A DNA stretch of 64,000 nucleotides from Isoperla grammatica (taxonomy: Eukaryota; Arthropoda; Insecta; Plecoptera; Perlodidae). The stretch's first letter is position 1; every line of letters begins with the position of its first letter. Below the pieces are notes generated by a model. It was not told the DNA's origin. It did not search any database and saw nothing but the letters and a program-made list of their open reading frames with translations. The position numbers and the translations under genes were made by a program. The stretch is taken from positions 1 through 64,000 of the forward strand of contig CAMDTW010000297.1 in the NCBI GenBank assembly GCA_945910005.1, in the 5' to 3' direction. Positions 23,061-35,379 of this stretch are shown here, in pieces.

Positions 23061-26000
23061 AAGTTTGTGGTAGATAGACGAAAATCAGCCAATTTCTATA
23101 TTTTATGCATATTTTAACCAAAAACGACGAAAAAAACTCAATTTATGCATTTTCATTATACTCTTGAAGAATGCAGCCTATAATTCTTATTTTTCAAAGG
23201 AGGGTGTAACTTCTATAGAAGTTATCGAAATGTGACGAAATGGACAATTTGTGCTTATTGGAGCCTGAAACGCTCTAAAACAACGATTTGTCAACTTTGG
23301 TTGAAACCCTTAGGAATCCCGGCCTTATGCAAGATTCCTCTTAAAACTGGAAGTTTGTGGTAGATAGACTCAAATCAGCTAATTTCTATATTTTATGCAT
23401 ATTTTAACCAAAAACGACCAAAAAACTCAATTTATGCATTTTCATAATACTCTTTCAGAATGCACACTAACATTATTATTTTTCAACGGTTGGTGTAACT
23501 TCTAAAGTAGTTATCGAAATGTGACGAAATGGACAAATTGTGCTTATTGGAGCCTGAAACGCTCTAAAACAACGATTTGTCAACTTTGGTTGAAACCCTT
23601 AGGAATCCCAGCCGTATGCAAGATTCCTCTTAAAACTGGAAGTTTGTGGTAGATAGACTGAAATCAGCCAATTTCTATATTTTATGCATATTTTAACCAA
23701 AAACGACGAAAAAACTCAATTTATGCATTTTCATTATACTCTTGAAGAATGCAGCCTATAATTCTTATTTTTCAACGGAGGGTGTAACTTCTATAGAAGT
23801 TATCGAAATGTGACGAAATGGACAAATTGTGCTTATTGGAGCCTGAAACGCTCTAAAACAACCATTTGTCAACTTTGGTTGAAACCCTTAGTAATCCCGG
23901 CCGTATGCAAGATTCCTCTTAAAACTGGAAGTTTGTGGTTGATAGACTAAAATCAGCCAATTTCTATATTTTATGCAAATTAAACCAAAAACGACGAAAA
24001 AAGTCAATTTATGCATTTTCATTATACTCTAGAAGAATGCAGCCTATAACTCTTATTTTTCAACGGAGGGTGTAACTTCTATAGAAGTTATTGAAATGTG
24101 ACGAAATGGACATATTGTGCTTATTGGAGCCTGAAACGCTCTAAAACAACCATTTGTCAACTTTGGTTGAAACCCTTAGGAATCCCGGCCGTATGCAAGA
24201 TTCCTCTTAAAACTGGAAGTTTGTGGTAGATAGACTAAAATCAGCCAATTTCTATATTTTATGCATATTTTAACCAAAAACGACCAAAAAACTCAATTTA
24301 TGCATTTTCATAATATTCTTTCAGAATGCACACTAACATTATTATTTTTCAACGGTTGGTGTAACTTCTAAAGTAGTTATCGAAATGTGACGAAATGGAC
24401 AAATTGTGCTTGTTGGAGCCTGAAACGCTCTAAAACAACGATTTGTCAACTTTGGTTGAAACCCTTAGGAATCCCAGCCGTATGCAAGATTTCTCTTAAA
24501 ACTGGAAGTTTGTGGTAGAAAGACTGAAATCAGCCAATTTCTATATTTTATGCATATTTTAACCAAAAACGACGAAAAAACTCAATTTATGCATTTTCAT
24601 TATACTCTTGAAGAATGCAGCCTATAATTCTTATTTTTCAACGGAGGGTGTAACTTCTATAGAAGTTATCGAAATGTGACGAAATGGACAAATTGTGCTT
24701 ATTGGAGCCTGAAACGCTCTAAAACAACGATTTGTCAACTTTGGTTAAAACCCTTAGGAATCCCGGCCGTATGCAAGATTCCTCTTAAAACTGGAAGTTT
24801 GTGGTAGATAGACTGAAATCAGCCAATTTCTATTTTTTATGCATATTTTAACCGAAAACGACGAAAAAACTCAATTTATGCATTTTCATTATACTCTTGA
24901 AGAATGCAACCTATAATTCTTATTTTTCGACGGAGGGTGTAACTTCTATAGAAGTTATCGAAATGTGACGAAATGGAAAAATTGAGCTTATTGGAGCCTG
25001 AAACGCTCTTAAACAACGATTTGTGCAATTTGGTTGAAACCCTTAGGAATCCCAGCCGTATGCAAGATTCCTCTTAAAACTGGAAGTTTGTGGTAGATAG
25101 ACTAAAATCAGCCAATTTCTATATTTTTTGCATATTTTAACCAAAAACGACGAAAAAACTCAATTTATGCATTTTCATTATACTCTTGAAGAATGCAGCC
25201 TATAATTCTTATTTTTCAACGGAGGGTGTAACTTCTATAGAAGTTATCGAAATGTGACGAAATGGACCAATTGTGCTTATTGGAGCCTGAAACGCTCTAA
25301 AACAACGATTTGTGCAATTTGGTTGAAACCCTTAGGAATCCCAGCCGTATGCAAGATTCCTCTTAAAACTGGAAGTTTGTGGTATATAGACTAAAATCAG
25401 CCAATTTCTATATTTTATGCATATTTTAACCAAAAACGACGAAAAAACTCAATTTATGCATTTTCATTTTACTCTTGAAGAATGCAGCCTATAATTCTTA
25501 TTTTTCAACGGAGGGTGTAACTTCTATAGAAGTTATCGAAATGTGACGAAATGGACAAATTGTGCTTATTGGAGCCTGAAACGCTCTAAAACAACGATTT
25601 GTGCAATTTGGTTGAAACCCTTAGGAATCCCAGCCGTATGCAAGATTCCTCTTAAAACTGGAAGTTTGTGGTATATAGACTAAAATCAGCCAATTTCTAT
25701 ATTTTATGCATATTTAAACCAAAAACGCCAAAAAAAACTAAATTTATGCATTTTCATAATACTCTTTCAGAATGCACACTAACATTATTATTTTTCAACG
25801 GTTGGTGTAACTACTAAAGTAGTTATCGAAAGGTGACGAAATGGACAAATTGTGCTTATTGGAGCCTGAAACGCTCTAAAACAACGATTTGACAACTTTG
25901 GTTGAAACCCTTAGGAATCCCAGCCATATGCAAGATTCCTCTTAAAACTGGAAGTTTGTGGTAGATAGACTGAAATCAGCCAATTTCTATTTTTTATGCA

Positions 26001-27050
26001 TATTTTAACCAAAAACGACGAAAAAACTCAATTTATGCATTTTCATTATACTCTTGAAGAATGCAACCTATAATTCTTATTTTTCGACGGAGGGTGTAAC
26101 TTCTATAGAAGTTATCGAAATGTGACGAAATGGACAAATTGTGCTTATTGGAGCCTGAAACGCTCTAAAACAACGATTTGTGCAATTTGGTTGAAACCCT
26201 TTGGAATCCCAGCCGTATGCAAGATTCCTCTTAAAACTGGAAGTTTGTGGTAGATAGACTGAAATCAGCCAATTTCTATTTTTTATGCATATTTTAACCA
26301 AAAACGACGAAAAACCTCAATTTATGCATTTTCATTATACTCTTGAGAATGCAACCTATAATTCTTATTTTTCGACGGAGGGTGTTACTTCTTTAGAAGT
26401 TATCGAAATGTGACGAAATGGACAAATTGTGCTTATTGGAGCCTGAAACGCTCTAAAACAACGATTTGTCAACTTTGGTTGAAACCCTTAGGAATCCCGG
26501 CCGTATGCAAGATTCCTCTTAAAACTGGAAGTTTGTGGTAGATAGACTGAAATCAGCCAATTTCTATTTTTTATGCATATTTTAACCAAAAACGACGAAA
26601 AAACTCAATTTATGCATTTTCATTATATTTTTGAAGAATGCAACCTATAATTCTTATTTTTCGACGGAGGGTGTAACTTCTATAGAAGTTATCGAAATGT
26701 GACGAAATGGACAAATTGTGCTTATTGGAGCCTGAAACGCTCTAAAACAACGATTTGTGCAATTTGGTTGAAACCCTTAGGAATCCCAGCCGTATGCAAG
26801 ATTCCTCTTAAAACTGGAAGTTTGTGGTAGATAGACTAAAATCAGCCAATTTCTATATTTTATGCATATTTTAACCAAAAACGACGAAAAAACTCAATTT
26901 ATGCATTTTCATTATACTCTTGAAGAATGCAGCCTATAATTCTTATTTTTCAACGGAGGGTGTAACTTCTATAGAAGTTATCGAAATGTGACGAAATGGA
27001 CAAATTGTGCTTATTGGAGCCTGAAACGCTCTAAAACAACGATTTGTGCA
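23003..27050 (+). repeat. 14-monomer higher-order unit (about 4048 bp), copy 1
   Basis: Delimited by the marker AATGTGGTTG at 23003 and 27051. After each marker comes a class B-like monomer, then one with GGCCTTATGC, then a class C monomer. Inner order is not fully collinear. The marker TTGAGCTTATTGG lies at an 11-monomer offset (24981 versus 28160) and TAACTACTAAAG at a 10-monomer offset (25808 versus 28697), so the second copy lacks several monomers. The first monomers also match 579-1850 of block 1. Confidence 0.7.
25808..25825. repeat. Class C dyad with restored pairing
   Basis: Reads TAACTACTAAAGTAGTTA, with perfect 8-bp arms TAACTACT and AGTAGTTA around AA. The ordinary class C sequence is TAACTTCTAAAGTAGTTA, which has one arm mismatch (T at 6 opposite T at 13). 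The T-to-A change at 6 restores complementarity. The same restored form lies at 7765-7782, 10075-10092 and 28697-28714. The first two sit in copies of one duplicated unit and the last two in similar higher-order contexts, so they are not four independent events. Confidence 0.85.
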
Positions 27051-30000
27051 ATGTGGTTGAAACCCTTAGCAATCCCAGCTGTATGCAAAATTCCTCTTAA
27101 AACTGGAAGTTTGTGGTAGATAGACGAAAATCAGCCAATTTCTATATTTTATGCATATTTTAACCAAAAACGACGAAAAAACTCAATTTATGCATTTTCA
27201 TTATACTCTTGAAGAATGCAGCCTATAATTCTTATTTTTCAACGGAGGGTGTAACTTCTATAGAAGTTATCGAAATGTGACGAAATGGACAATTTGTGCT
27301 TATTGGAGCCTGAAACGCTCTAAAACAACGATTTGTCAACTTTGGTTGAAACCCTTAGGAATCCCGGCCTTATGCAAGATTCCTCTTAAAACTGGAAGTT
27401 TGTGGTAGATAGACTAAAATCAGCTAATTTCTATATTTTATGCATATTTTAACCAAAAACGACCAAAAAACTCAATTTATGCATTTTCATAATACTCTTT
27501 CAGAATGCACACTAACATTATTATTTTTCAACGGTTGGTGTAACTTCTAAAGTAGTTATCGAAATGTGACGAAATGGACAAATTGTGCTTATTGGAGCCT
27601 GAAACGCTCTAAAACAACGATTTGTCAACTTTGGTTGAAACCCTTAGGAATCCCAGCCGTATGCAAGATTCCTCTTAAAACTGGAAGTTTGTGGTAGATA
27701 GACTGAAATCAGCCAATTTCTATATTTTATGCATATTTTAACCAAAAACGACGAAAAAACTCAATTTATGCATTTTCATTATACTCTTGAAGAATGCAGC
27801 CTATAATTCTTATTTTTCAACGGAGGGTGTAACTTCTATAGAAGTTATCGAAATGTGACGAAATGGACAAATTGTGCTTATTGGAGCCTGAAACGCTCTA
27901 AAACAACCATTTGTCAACTTTGGTTGAAACCCTTAGGAATCCCGGCCGTATGCAAGATTCCTCTTAAAACTGGAAGTTTGTGGTAGATAGACTGAAATCA
28001 GCCAATTTCTATTTTTTATGCATATTTTAACCAAAAACGACGAAAAAACTCAATTTATGCATTTTCATTATACTCTTGAAGAATGCAACCTATAATTCTT
28101 ATTTTTCGACGGAGGGTGTAACTTCTATAGAAGTTATCGAAATGTGGTTAAATGGACAAATTGAGCTTATTGGAGCCTGAAACGCTCTAAAACAACGATT
28201 TGTGCAATTTGGTTGAAACCCTTAGGAATCCCAGCCGTATGCAAGATTCCTCTTAAAACTGGAAGTTTGTGGTAGATAGACTAAAATCAGCCAATTTCTA
28301 TATTTTATGCATATTTTAACCAAAAACGACGAAAAAACTCAATTTATGCATTTTCATTATACTCTTGAAGAATGCAGCCTATAATTCTTATTTTTCAACG
28401 GAGGGTGTAACTTCTATAGAAGTTATCGAAATGTGACGAAATGGACAAATTGTGCTTATTGGGGCCTGAAACGCTCTAAAACAACGATTTGTGCAATTTG
28501 GTTGAAACCCTTAGGAATCCCAGCCGTATGCAAGATTCCTCTTAAAACTGGAAGTTTGTGGTATATAGACTTAAATCAGCCAATTTCTATATTTTATGCA
28601 TATTTAAACCAAAAACGCCAAAAAAACTTAATTTATGCATTTTCATAATACTCTTTCAGAATGCACACTAACATTATTATTTTTCAACGGTTGGTGTAAC
28701 TACTAAAGTAGTTATCGAAAGGTGACGAAATGGACAAATTGTGCTTATTGGAGCCTAAAACGATCTAAAACAACGATTTGTCAACTTTGGTTGAAACCCT
28801 TAGGAATCCCAGCCATATGCAAGATTCCTCTTAAAACTGGAAGTTTGTGGTAGATAGACTGAAATCAGCCAATTTCTATTTTTTATGCATATTTTAACCA
28901 AAAACGACGAAAAAACTCAATTTATGCATTTTCATTATACTCTTGAAGAATGCAACCTATAATTCTTATTTTTCGACGGAGGGTGTAACTTCTATAGAAG
29001 TTATCGAAATGTGACGAAATGGACAAATTGTGCTTATTGGAGCCTGAAACGCTCTTAAACAACGATTTGTGCAATTTGGTTGAAACTTTTTGGAATCCCA
29101 GCCGTATGCAAGATTCCTCTTAAAACTGGAAGTTTGTGGTAGATAGACTGAAATCAGCCAATTTCTATTTTTTATGCATATTTTAACCAAAAACGACGAA
29201 AAAACTCAATTTATGCATTTTCATTATACTCTTGAGAATGCAACCTATAATTCTTATTTTTCGACGGAGGGTGTAACTTCTTTAGAAGTTATCGAAATGT
29301 GACGAAATGGACAAATTGTGCTTATTGGAGCCTGAAACGCTCTAAAACAACGATTTGTCAACTTTGGTTGAAACCCTTAGGAATCCCGGCCGTATGCAAG
29401 ATTCCTCTTAAAACTGGAAGTTTGTGGTAGATAGACTGAAATCAGCCAATTTCTATTTTTTATGCATATTTTAACCAAAAACGACGAAAAAACTCAATTT
29501 ATGCATTTTTATTATATTTTTGAAGAATGCAACCTATAATTCTTATTTTTCGACGGAGGGTGTAACTTCTATAGAAGTTATCGAAATGTGACGAAATGGA
29601 CAAATTGTGCTTATTGGAGCCTGAAACGCTCTTAAACAACGATTTGTGCAATTTGGTTGAAACCCTTAGGAATCCCAGCCGTATGCAAGATTCCTGTTAA
29701 AACTGGAAGTTTGTGGTAGATAGACTAAAATCAGCCAATTTCTATATTTTATGCATATTTTAACCAAAAACGACGAAAAAACTCAATTTATGCATTTTCA
29801 TTATACTCTTGAAGAATGCAGCCTATAATTCTTATTTTTCAACGGAGGGTGTAACTTCTATAGAAGTTATCGAAATGTGACGAAATGGACAAATTGTGCT
29901 TATTGGAGCCTGAAACGCTCTCAAACAACGATTTGTCAACTTTGGTTGAAACAATTAGGAATCCCAGCTGTATGCAAGATTCCTCTTAAAACTCGACGTT

Positions 30001-31378
30001 TGTGGTAGATAGACTGAAATCAGCCAATTTCTACATTTTATCCATATTTTAACCAAAAACGACCAAAAAACTCAATTTATGCATTTTCATAATACTCTTG
30101 AAGAATGCAAAATATAATTCTTATTTTTCAACGGAGGGTATAACTTCTATAGAAGTTATCGAAATGTGACGAAATGGACAAATTGTGCTTACTGGAGCCG
30201 GAAACGCTCTAAAACAACGATTTGTGCAATTTGGTTGAAACCCTTAGGAATCCCAGCCGTATGCAAGATTCCTCTTAAAACTGGAAGTTTGTGGTATATA
30301 GACTAAAATCAGCCAAGTTCTATATTTTATGCATATTTAAACCAAAAACGCCAAAAAAATTCAATTTATGCATTTTCATAATACTCTTTCAGAATGCACA
30401 CTAACATTATTATTTTTCAACGGTTGGTGTAACTTATAAAGTAGTTATCGAAAGCTGACGAAATGGACAAATTGTGCTTATTGGAGCCTGAAACGCTTTA
30501 AAACAAGGATTTGTCAACTTTGGTTTAAACCCTTAGGAATCCCAGCCATATGCAAGATTCCTCTTAAAACTGGAAGTTTGTGGTAGATAGACTGAAATCA
30601 GCCAATTTCTATTTTTTATGCATATTTTAACCAAAAACGACGAAAAAACTCAATTTATGCATTTTCATTATACTCTTGAAGAATGCAACCTATAATTCTT
30701 ATTTTTCGACGGAGGGTGTAACTTCTATAGAAGTTATCGAAATGTGACGAAATAGACAAATTGTGCTTATTGGAGCCTGAAACGCTCTAAAACAACGATT
30801 TGTCAACTTTGGTTGAAACCCTTAGGAATCCCGGCCGTATGCAAGATTTCTCTTAAAACTGGAAGTTTGTGGTAGATAGACTGAAATCAGCCAATTTCTA
30901 TTTTTTATGCATATTTTAACCAAAAACGACGAAAAAATTCAATTTATGCATTTTCATTATACTCTTGAAGAATGCAACGTATAATTCTTATTTTTCGACG
31001 GAGGGTGTAACTTCTATAGAAGTTATCGAAATGTGACGAAATGGACAAATTGTGCTTATTGGAGCCTGAAACGCTCTTATACAACGATTTGTAAACTTTG
31101 GTTGAAACCCTTAGAAATCCCGGCCGTATGCAAGATTCCTCTTAAAACTGGAAGTTTGTGGTAGATAGACTGAAATCAGCCAATTTTGTATTTTTTATGC
31201 ATATTTTAACCAAAAACGACGAAAAAACTCAATTTATGCATTTTCATTATACTCTTGAAGAATGCAACCTATAATTCTTATTTTTCAACGGAGGGTGTAA
31301 TAGAAGTTATCGAAATGTGACGAAATGGACAAATTGTGCTTATTGGAGCCTGAAACGCTCTAAAACAACGATTTGTGC
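27051..31378 (+). repeat. Related higher-order unit (about 15 monomers), copy 2
   Basis: Begins at the same AATGTGGTTG marker and ends at the next one (about 31379), 4328 bp later. It lacks about four monomers found in the first half of copy 1 (including the GTGGTTGATAG and TCTAGAAGAATGC monomers of 23.9-24.1 kb). It has about five more at its 3' end, which resemble 12.6-15.2 kb. The net effect is expansion and contraction by unequal exchange. Confidence 0.65.
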
Positions 31379-31440
31379 AATGTGGTTGAAACCCTTAGCA
31401 ATCCCAGCTGTATGCAAGATTCCCCTTAAAACTGGAAGTT
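31076..31440 (+). repeat. Marker pair with dyad deletion, copy 3
   Basis: CTTATACAAC at 31076, GTAATAGAAG at about 31297 and TGTGGTTG with AGCAATCCC at about 31380. It lies about 8375 bp (29 monomers minus 6 bp) after copy 2. The dyad-deleted monomer here has CAACGG instead of CGACGG, so it has diverged or been converted. Confidence 0.85.
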
Positions 31441-31880
31441 TGTGGTAGATACACAGAAATCAGCCAATTTCTATTTTTTATGCATATTTTAACCAAAAAC
31501 GACGAAAAAACTCAATTTATGCATTTTCATTATACTCTTGAAGAATGCAACCTATAATTCTTATTTTTCGACGGAGGGTGTAACTTCTATAGAAGTTATC
31601 GAAATGTGACGAAATGGACAAATTGTGCTTATTGGAGCCTGAAACGCTCTAAAACAACGATTTGTGCAATTTGGTTGAAACCCTTAGGAATCCCAGCCGT
31701 ATGCAAGATTCCTCTTAAAACTGGAAGTTTGTGGTAGATAGACTAAAATCAGCCAATTTCTATATTTTATGCATATTTTAACCAAAAACGACGAAAAAAC
31801 TCAATTTATGCATTTTCATTATACTCTTGAAGAATGCAGCCTATAATTCTTATTTTTCAACGGAGGGTGTAACTTCTAAA

Positions 31881-33350
31881 GATGTTATCGAAATGTGACG
31901 AAATGGACAAATTGTGCTTATTGGAGCCTGAAACGCTCTAAAAAAACGATTTGTCAACTTTGGTTGAAACCCTTAGGAATCCCGGCCGTATGCAAGATTC
32001 CTCTTAGAACTGGAAGTTTGTGGTAGATAGACTGAAATCAGCCAATTTCTATTTTTTATGCATATTTTAACCAAAAACGACGAAAAAACTCAATTAATGC
32101 ATTTTCATTATACTCTTGAAGAATGCAACCTATTATTCTTATTTTTCGACGGAGGGTGTAACTTCTATAGAAGTTATCGAAATGTGACGAAATGGACAAA
32201 TTGTGCTTATTGGAGCCTGAAACGCTCTAAAACAACGATTTGTGCAATTTGGTTGAAACCCTTAGGAATCCCAGCCGTATGCAAGATTCCTCTTAAAACT
32301 GGAAGTTTTTGGTAGATAGACTAAAATCAGCCAATTTCTATATTTTATGCATATTTTAACCAAAAACGCCAAAAAAACACAATTTATGCATTTTCATAAT
32401 ACTCTTTCAGAATGCACACTAACATTATTATTTTTCAACGGTTGGTGTAACTTTTAAAGTAGTTATCGAAAGGTGACGAAATGGACAAATTGTGCTTATT
32501 GGAGCCTAAAACGCTCTAAAACAACGATTTGTCAACTTTGGTTGAAACCCTTAGGAATCCCAGCCGTATGCAAGATTCCCCTTAAAACTGGAAGTTTGTG
32601 GTAGATAGACAGAAATCAGCCAATTTCTATTTGTTATGCATATTTTAACCAAAAACGACGAAAAAACTCAATTTATGCATTTTCATTATACTCTTGAAGA
32701 ATGCAACCTATAATTCTTATTTTTCGACGGAGGGTGTAACTTCTATAGAAGTTATCGAAATGTGACGAAATGGACAAATTGTGCTTATTGGAGCCTGAAA
32801 CGCTCTAAAACAACGATTTGTGCAATTTGGTTGAAACCCTTAGGAATCCCACCCGGATGCAAGATTCCTCTTAAAACTGGAAGTTTGTGGTAGATAGACT
32901 AAAATCAGCCAATTTCTATATTTTATGCATATTTTAACCAAAAACGACGAAAAAACTCAATTTATGCATTTTCATTATACTCTTGAAGAATGCAGCCTAT
33001 AATTCTTATTTTTCAACGGAGGGTGTAACTTCCATAGAAGTTATCGAAATGTGACGAAATTGACAAATTTTGCTTATTGGAGCCTGAAACGCTCTAAAAC
33101 AACGATTTGTCAACTTTGGTTGAAACCCTTAGGAATCCCGGCCGTATGCAAGATTCCTCTTAAAACTGGAAGTTTGTGGTAGATAGACTGAAATCAGCCA
33201 ATTTCTATTTTTTATGCATATTTTAACCAAAAACGACGAAAAAACTCAATTTATGCATTTTCATGATACTCTTGAAGAATGCAACCTATAATTCTTATTT
33301 TTCGACGGAGGGTGTAACTTCTATAGAAGTTATCAAAATGTGACGAAATG
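31881..33350 (+). repeat. 20-monomer-spaced unit, copy 1
   Basis: Private variants run in the order TAAAGATGTTATCG (31872), CAATTAATGCAT (32093), class C with ACTTTTAAAGTAG (near 32451), GATAGACAGAAATC (32605), ACAAATTTTGC (33063) and TTTTCATGATA (33258). The same order recurs from 37658. The offset is 5777 bp at the start and 5488 bp at the end, so one monomer was lost or gained between copies. Confidence 0.8.
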
Positions 33351-33916
33351 GACAAATTGTGCTTATTGAAGCCTGAAACGCTCTAAAACAACGATTTGTC
33401 AACTTTGGTTGAAACCCTTAGGAATCCCAGCCGTATGCAAGATTCCTCTTAAAACTGGAAGTTTGTGGTAGATAGACTGAAATCAGCCAATTTCTATATT
33501 TTATGCATATTTTAACCAAAAACGACGAATAAACTCAATTTATGCATTTTCATTATACTCTTGAAGAATGCAGCCTATAATTCTTATTTTTTAATGGACG
33601 GTGTAACTTCTATAGAAGTTATCGAAATGTGACGAAATGGACAAATTGTGCTTATTGGAGCCTGAAACGCTCTAAAACAACGATTTGTGCAATTTGGTTG
33701 AAACCCTTAGGAATCCCAGCTGTATGCAAGATTCCTTTTAAAACTGGAAGTTTGTGGTAGATAGACTGAAATCAGCCAATTTCTATATTTTATGCATATT
33801 TAAACCAAAAACGCCAAAAAAACTCAATTTATGCATTTTCATAAAACTCTTTCAGAATGCACACTAACATTATTATTTTTCAACGGTTGGTGTAACTTCT
33901 AAAGTAGTTATCGAAA

Positions 33917-34850
33917 GGTGACGAAATGAACAAATTGTGCTTATTGGAGCCTGAAACACTCTAAAACAATGATTTGTCAACTTTGGTTGAAACCCTTAGG
34001 AATCCCAGCCGTATGCAAGATTCCTCTTAAAACTGGAAGTTTGTGGTAGATAGACTGAAATCAGCCAATTTCTATTTTTTATGCATATTTTAACCAAACA
34101 CGACGAAAAAACTCAATTTATCATTTTCATTATACTCTTGAAGAATGGCACCTATAATTCTTATTTTTCGACGGAGGGTTTTACTTCTATAGAAGTTATC
34201 GAAATGTGACGAAATGGACAAAGTGTGCTTATTGGAGCCTGAAACGCTCTAAAACACCGATTTGTCAACTTTGGTTGTAACCCTTAGGAATCCCAGCCGT
34301 ATGCAAGATTCCTCTTAAAACTGGAAGTTTGTGGTAGATAGACTGAAATCAGCCAATTTCTATTTTTTATGCATATTTTAACCAAAAACGACGAAAAAAC
34401 TCAATTTATGCATTTTCATTATACTCTTGAAGAATGCAGCCTATAATTCTTATTTTTCAATGGAGGGTGTAACTTCTATAGAAGTTATCGAAATGTGACG
34501 AAATGGACAAATTGTGCTTATTGGAGCCTGAAACGCTCTAAAACAACGATTTGTGCAATTTGGTTGAAACCCTTAGGAATCCCAGCCGTATGCAAGATTC
34601 CTCTTAAAACTGGAAGTTTGTGGTAGATAGACTGAAATCAGCCAATTTCTATATTTTATGCATATTTAAACCAAAAACGCCAAAAAAACTCAATTTATGC
34701 ATTTTCATAATACTCTTTCAGAATGCACACTAACATTATTATTTTTCAACGGTTGGTGTAACTTCTTAAGTAGTTATCGAAAGGTGACGAAATGAACAAC
34801 TTGTGCTTATTGGAGCCTGAAACGCTCTAAAACAATGATTTGTCAACTTT
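33917..34850 (+). repeat. 3-monomer tandem similarity (about 867 bp)
   Basis: The variant GACGAAATGAACAA followed by ACAATGATTTGTC occurs near 33918 and again about 867 bp later near 34784, each directly after a class C tract. This marks a short local higher-order repeat of three monomers. Confidence 0.65.
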
Positions 34851-35379
34851 GGTTGAAACCCTTAGGAATCCCAGCCGTATGCAAGATTCCTCTTAAAACT
34901 GGAAGTTTGTGGTAGAAGATAGACTGAAATCAGCCAATTTCTATTTTTTATGCATATTTTAACCAAAAACGCCGAAAAAACTCAATTTATGCATTTTCAT
35001 TATACTCTTGAAGAATGCAACTTATAATTCTTATTTTTCGACGGAGGGTGTAACTTCTATGGAAGTTATCGAAAGGTGACGAAATGGACAAATTGTGCTT
35101 ATTGGAGCCTGAAACGCTCTAAAACAACGATTTGTCAACTTTGGTTGAAACCCTTAGGAATCCCGGCCGTATGCAAGATTCCTCTTAAAACTGGAAGTTT
35201 GTGGTAGATAGACTGAAATCAGCCAATTTCTATTTTTTATGCATATTTTAACCAAAAACGACGAAAAAACTCAAGTTATGCATTTTCATTATACTCTTGA
35301 GGAATGCAACCTATAATTCTTATTTTTCGACGGAGGGTGTAACTTCTATAGAAGCTATCGGTATGTGACGAAATACAAA

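Noticed and set aside
32058..32315. 85-codon open frame, one of the longest without N bases
   Set aside because: It is a read-through of about one satellite monomer. The 289-bp period shifts frame in every copy, neighbouring monomers break the frame, and the same peptide appears in pieces throughout the array.
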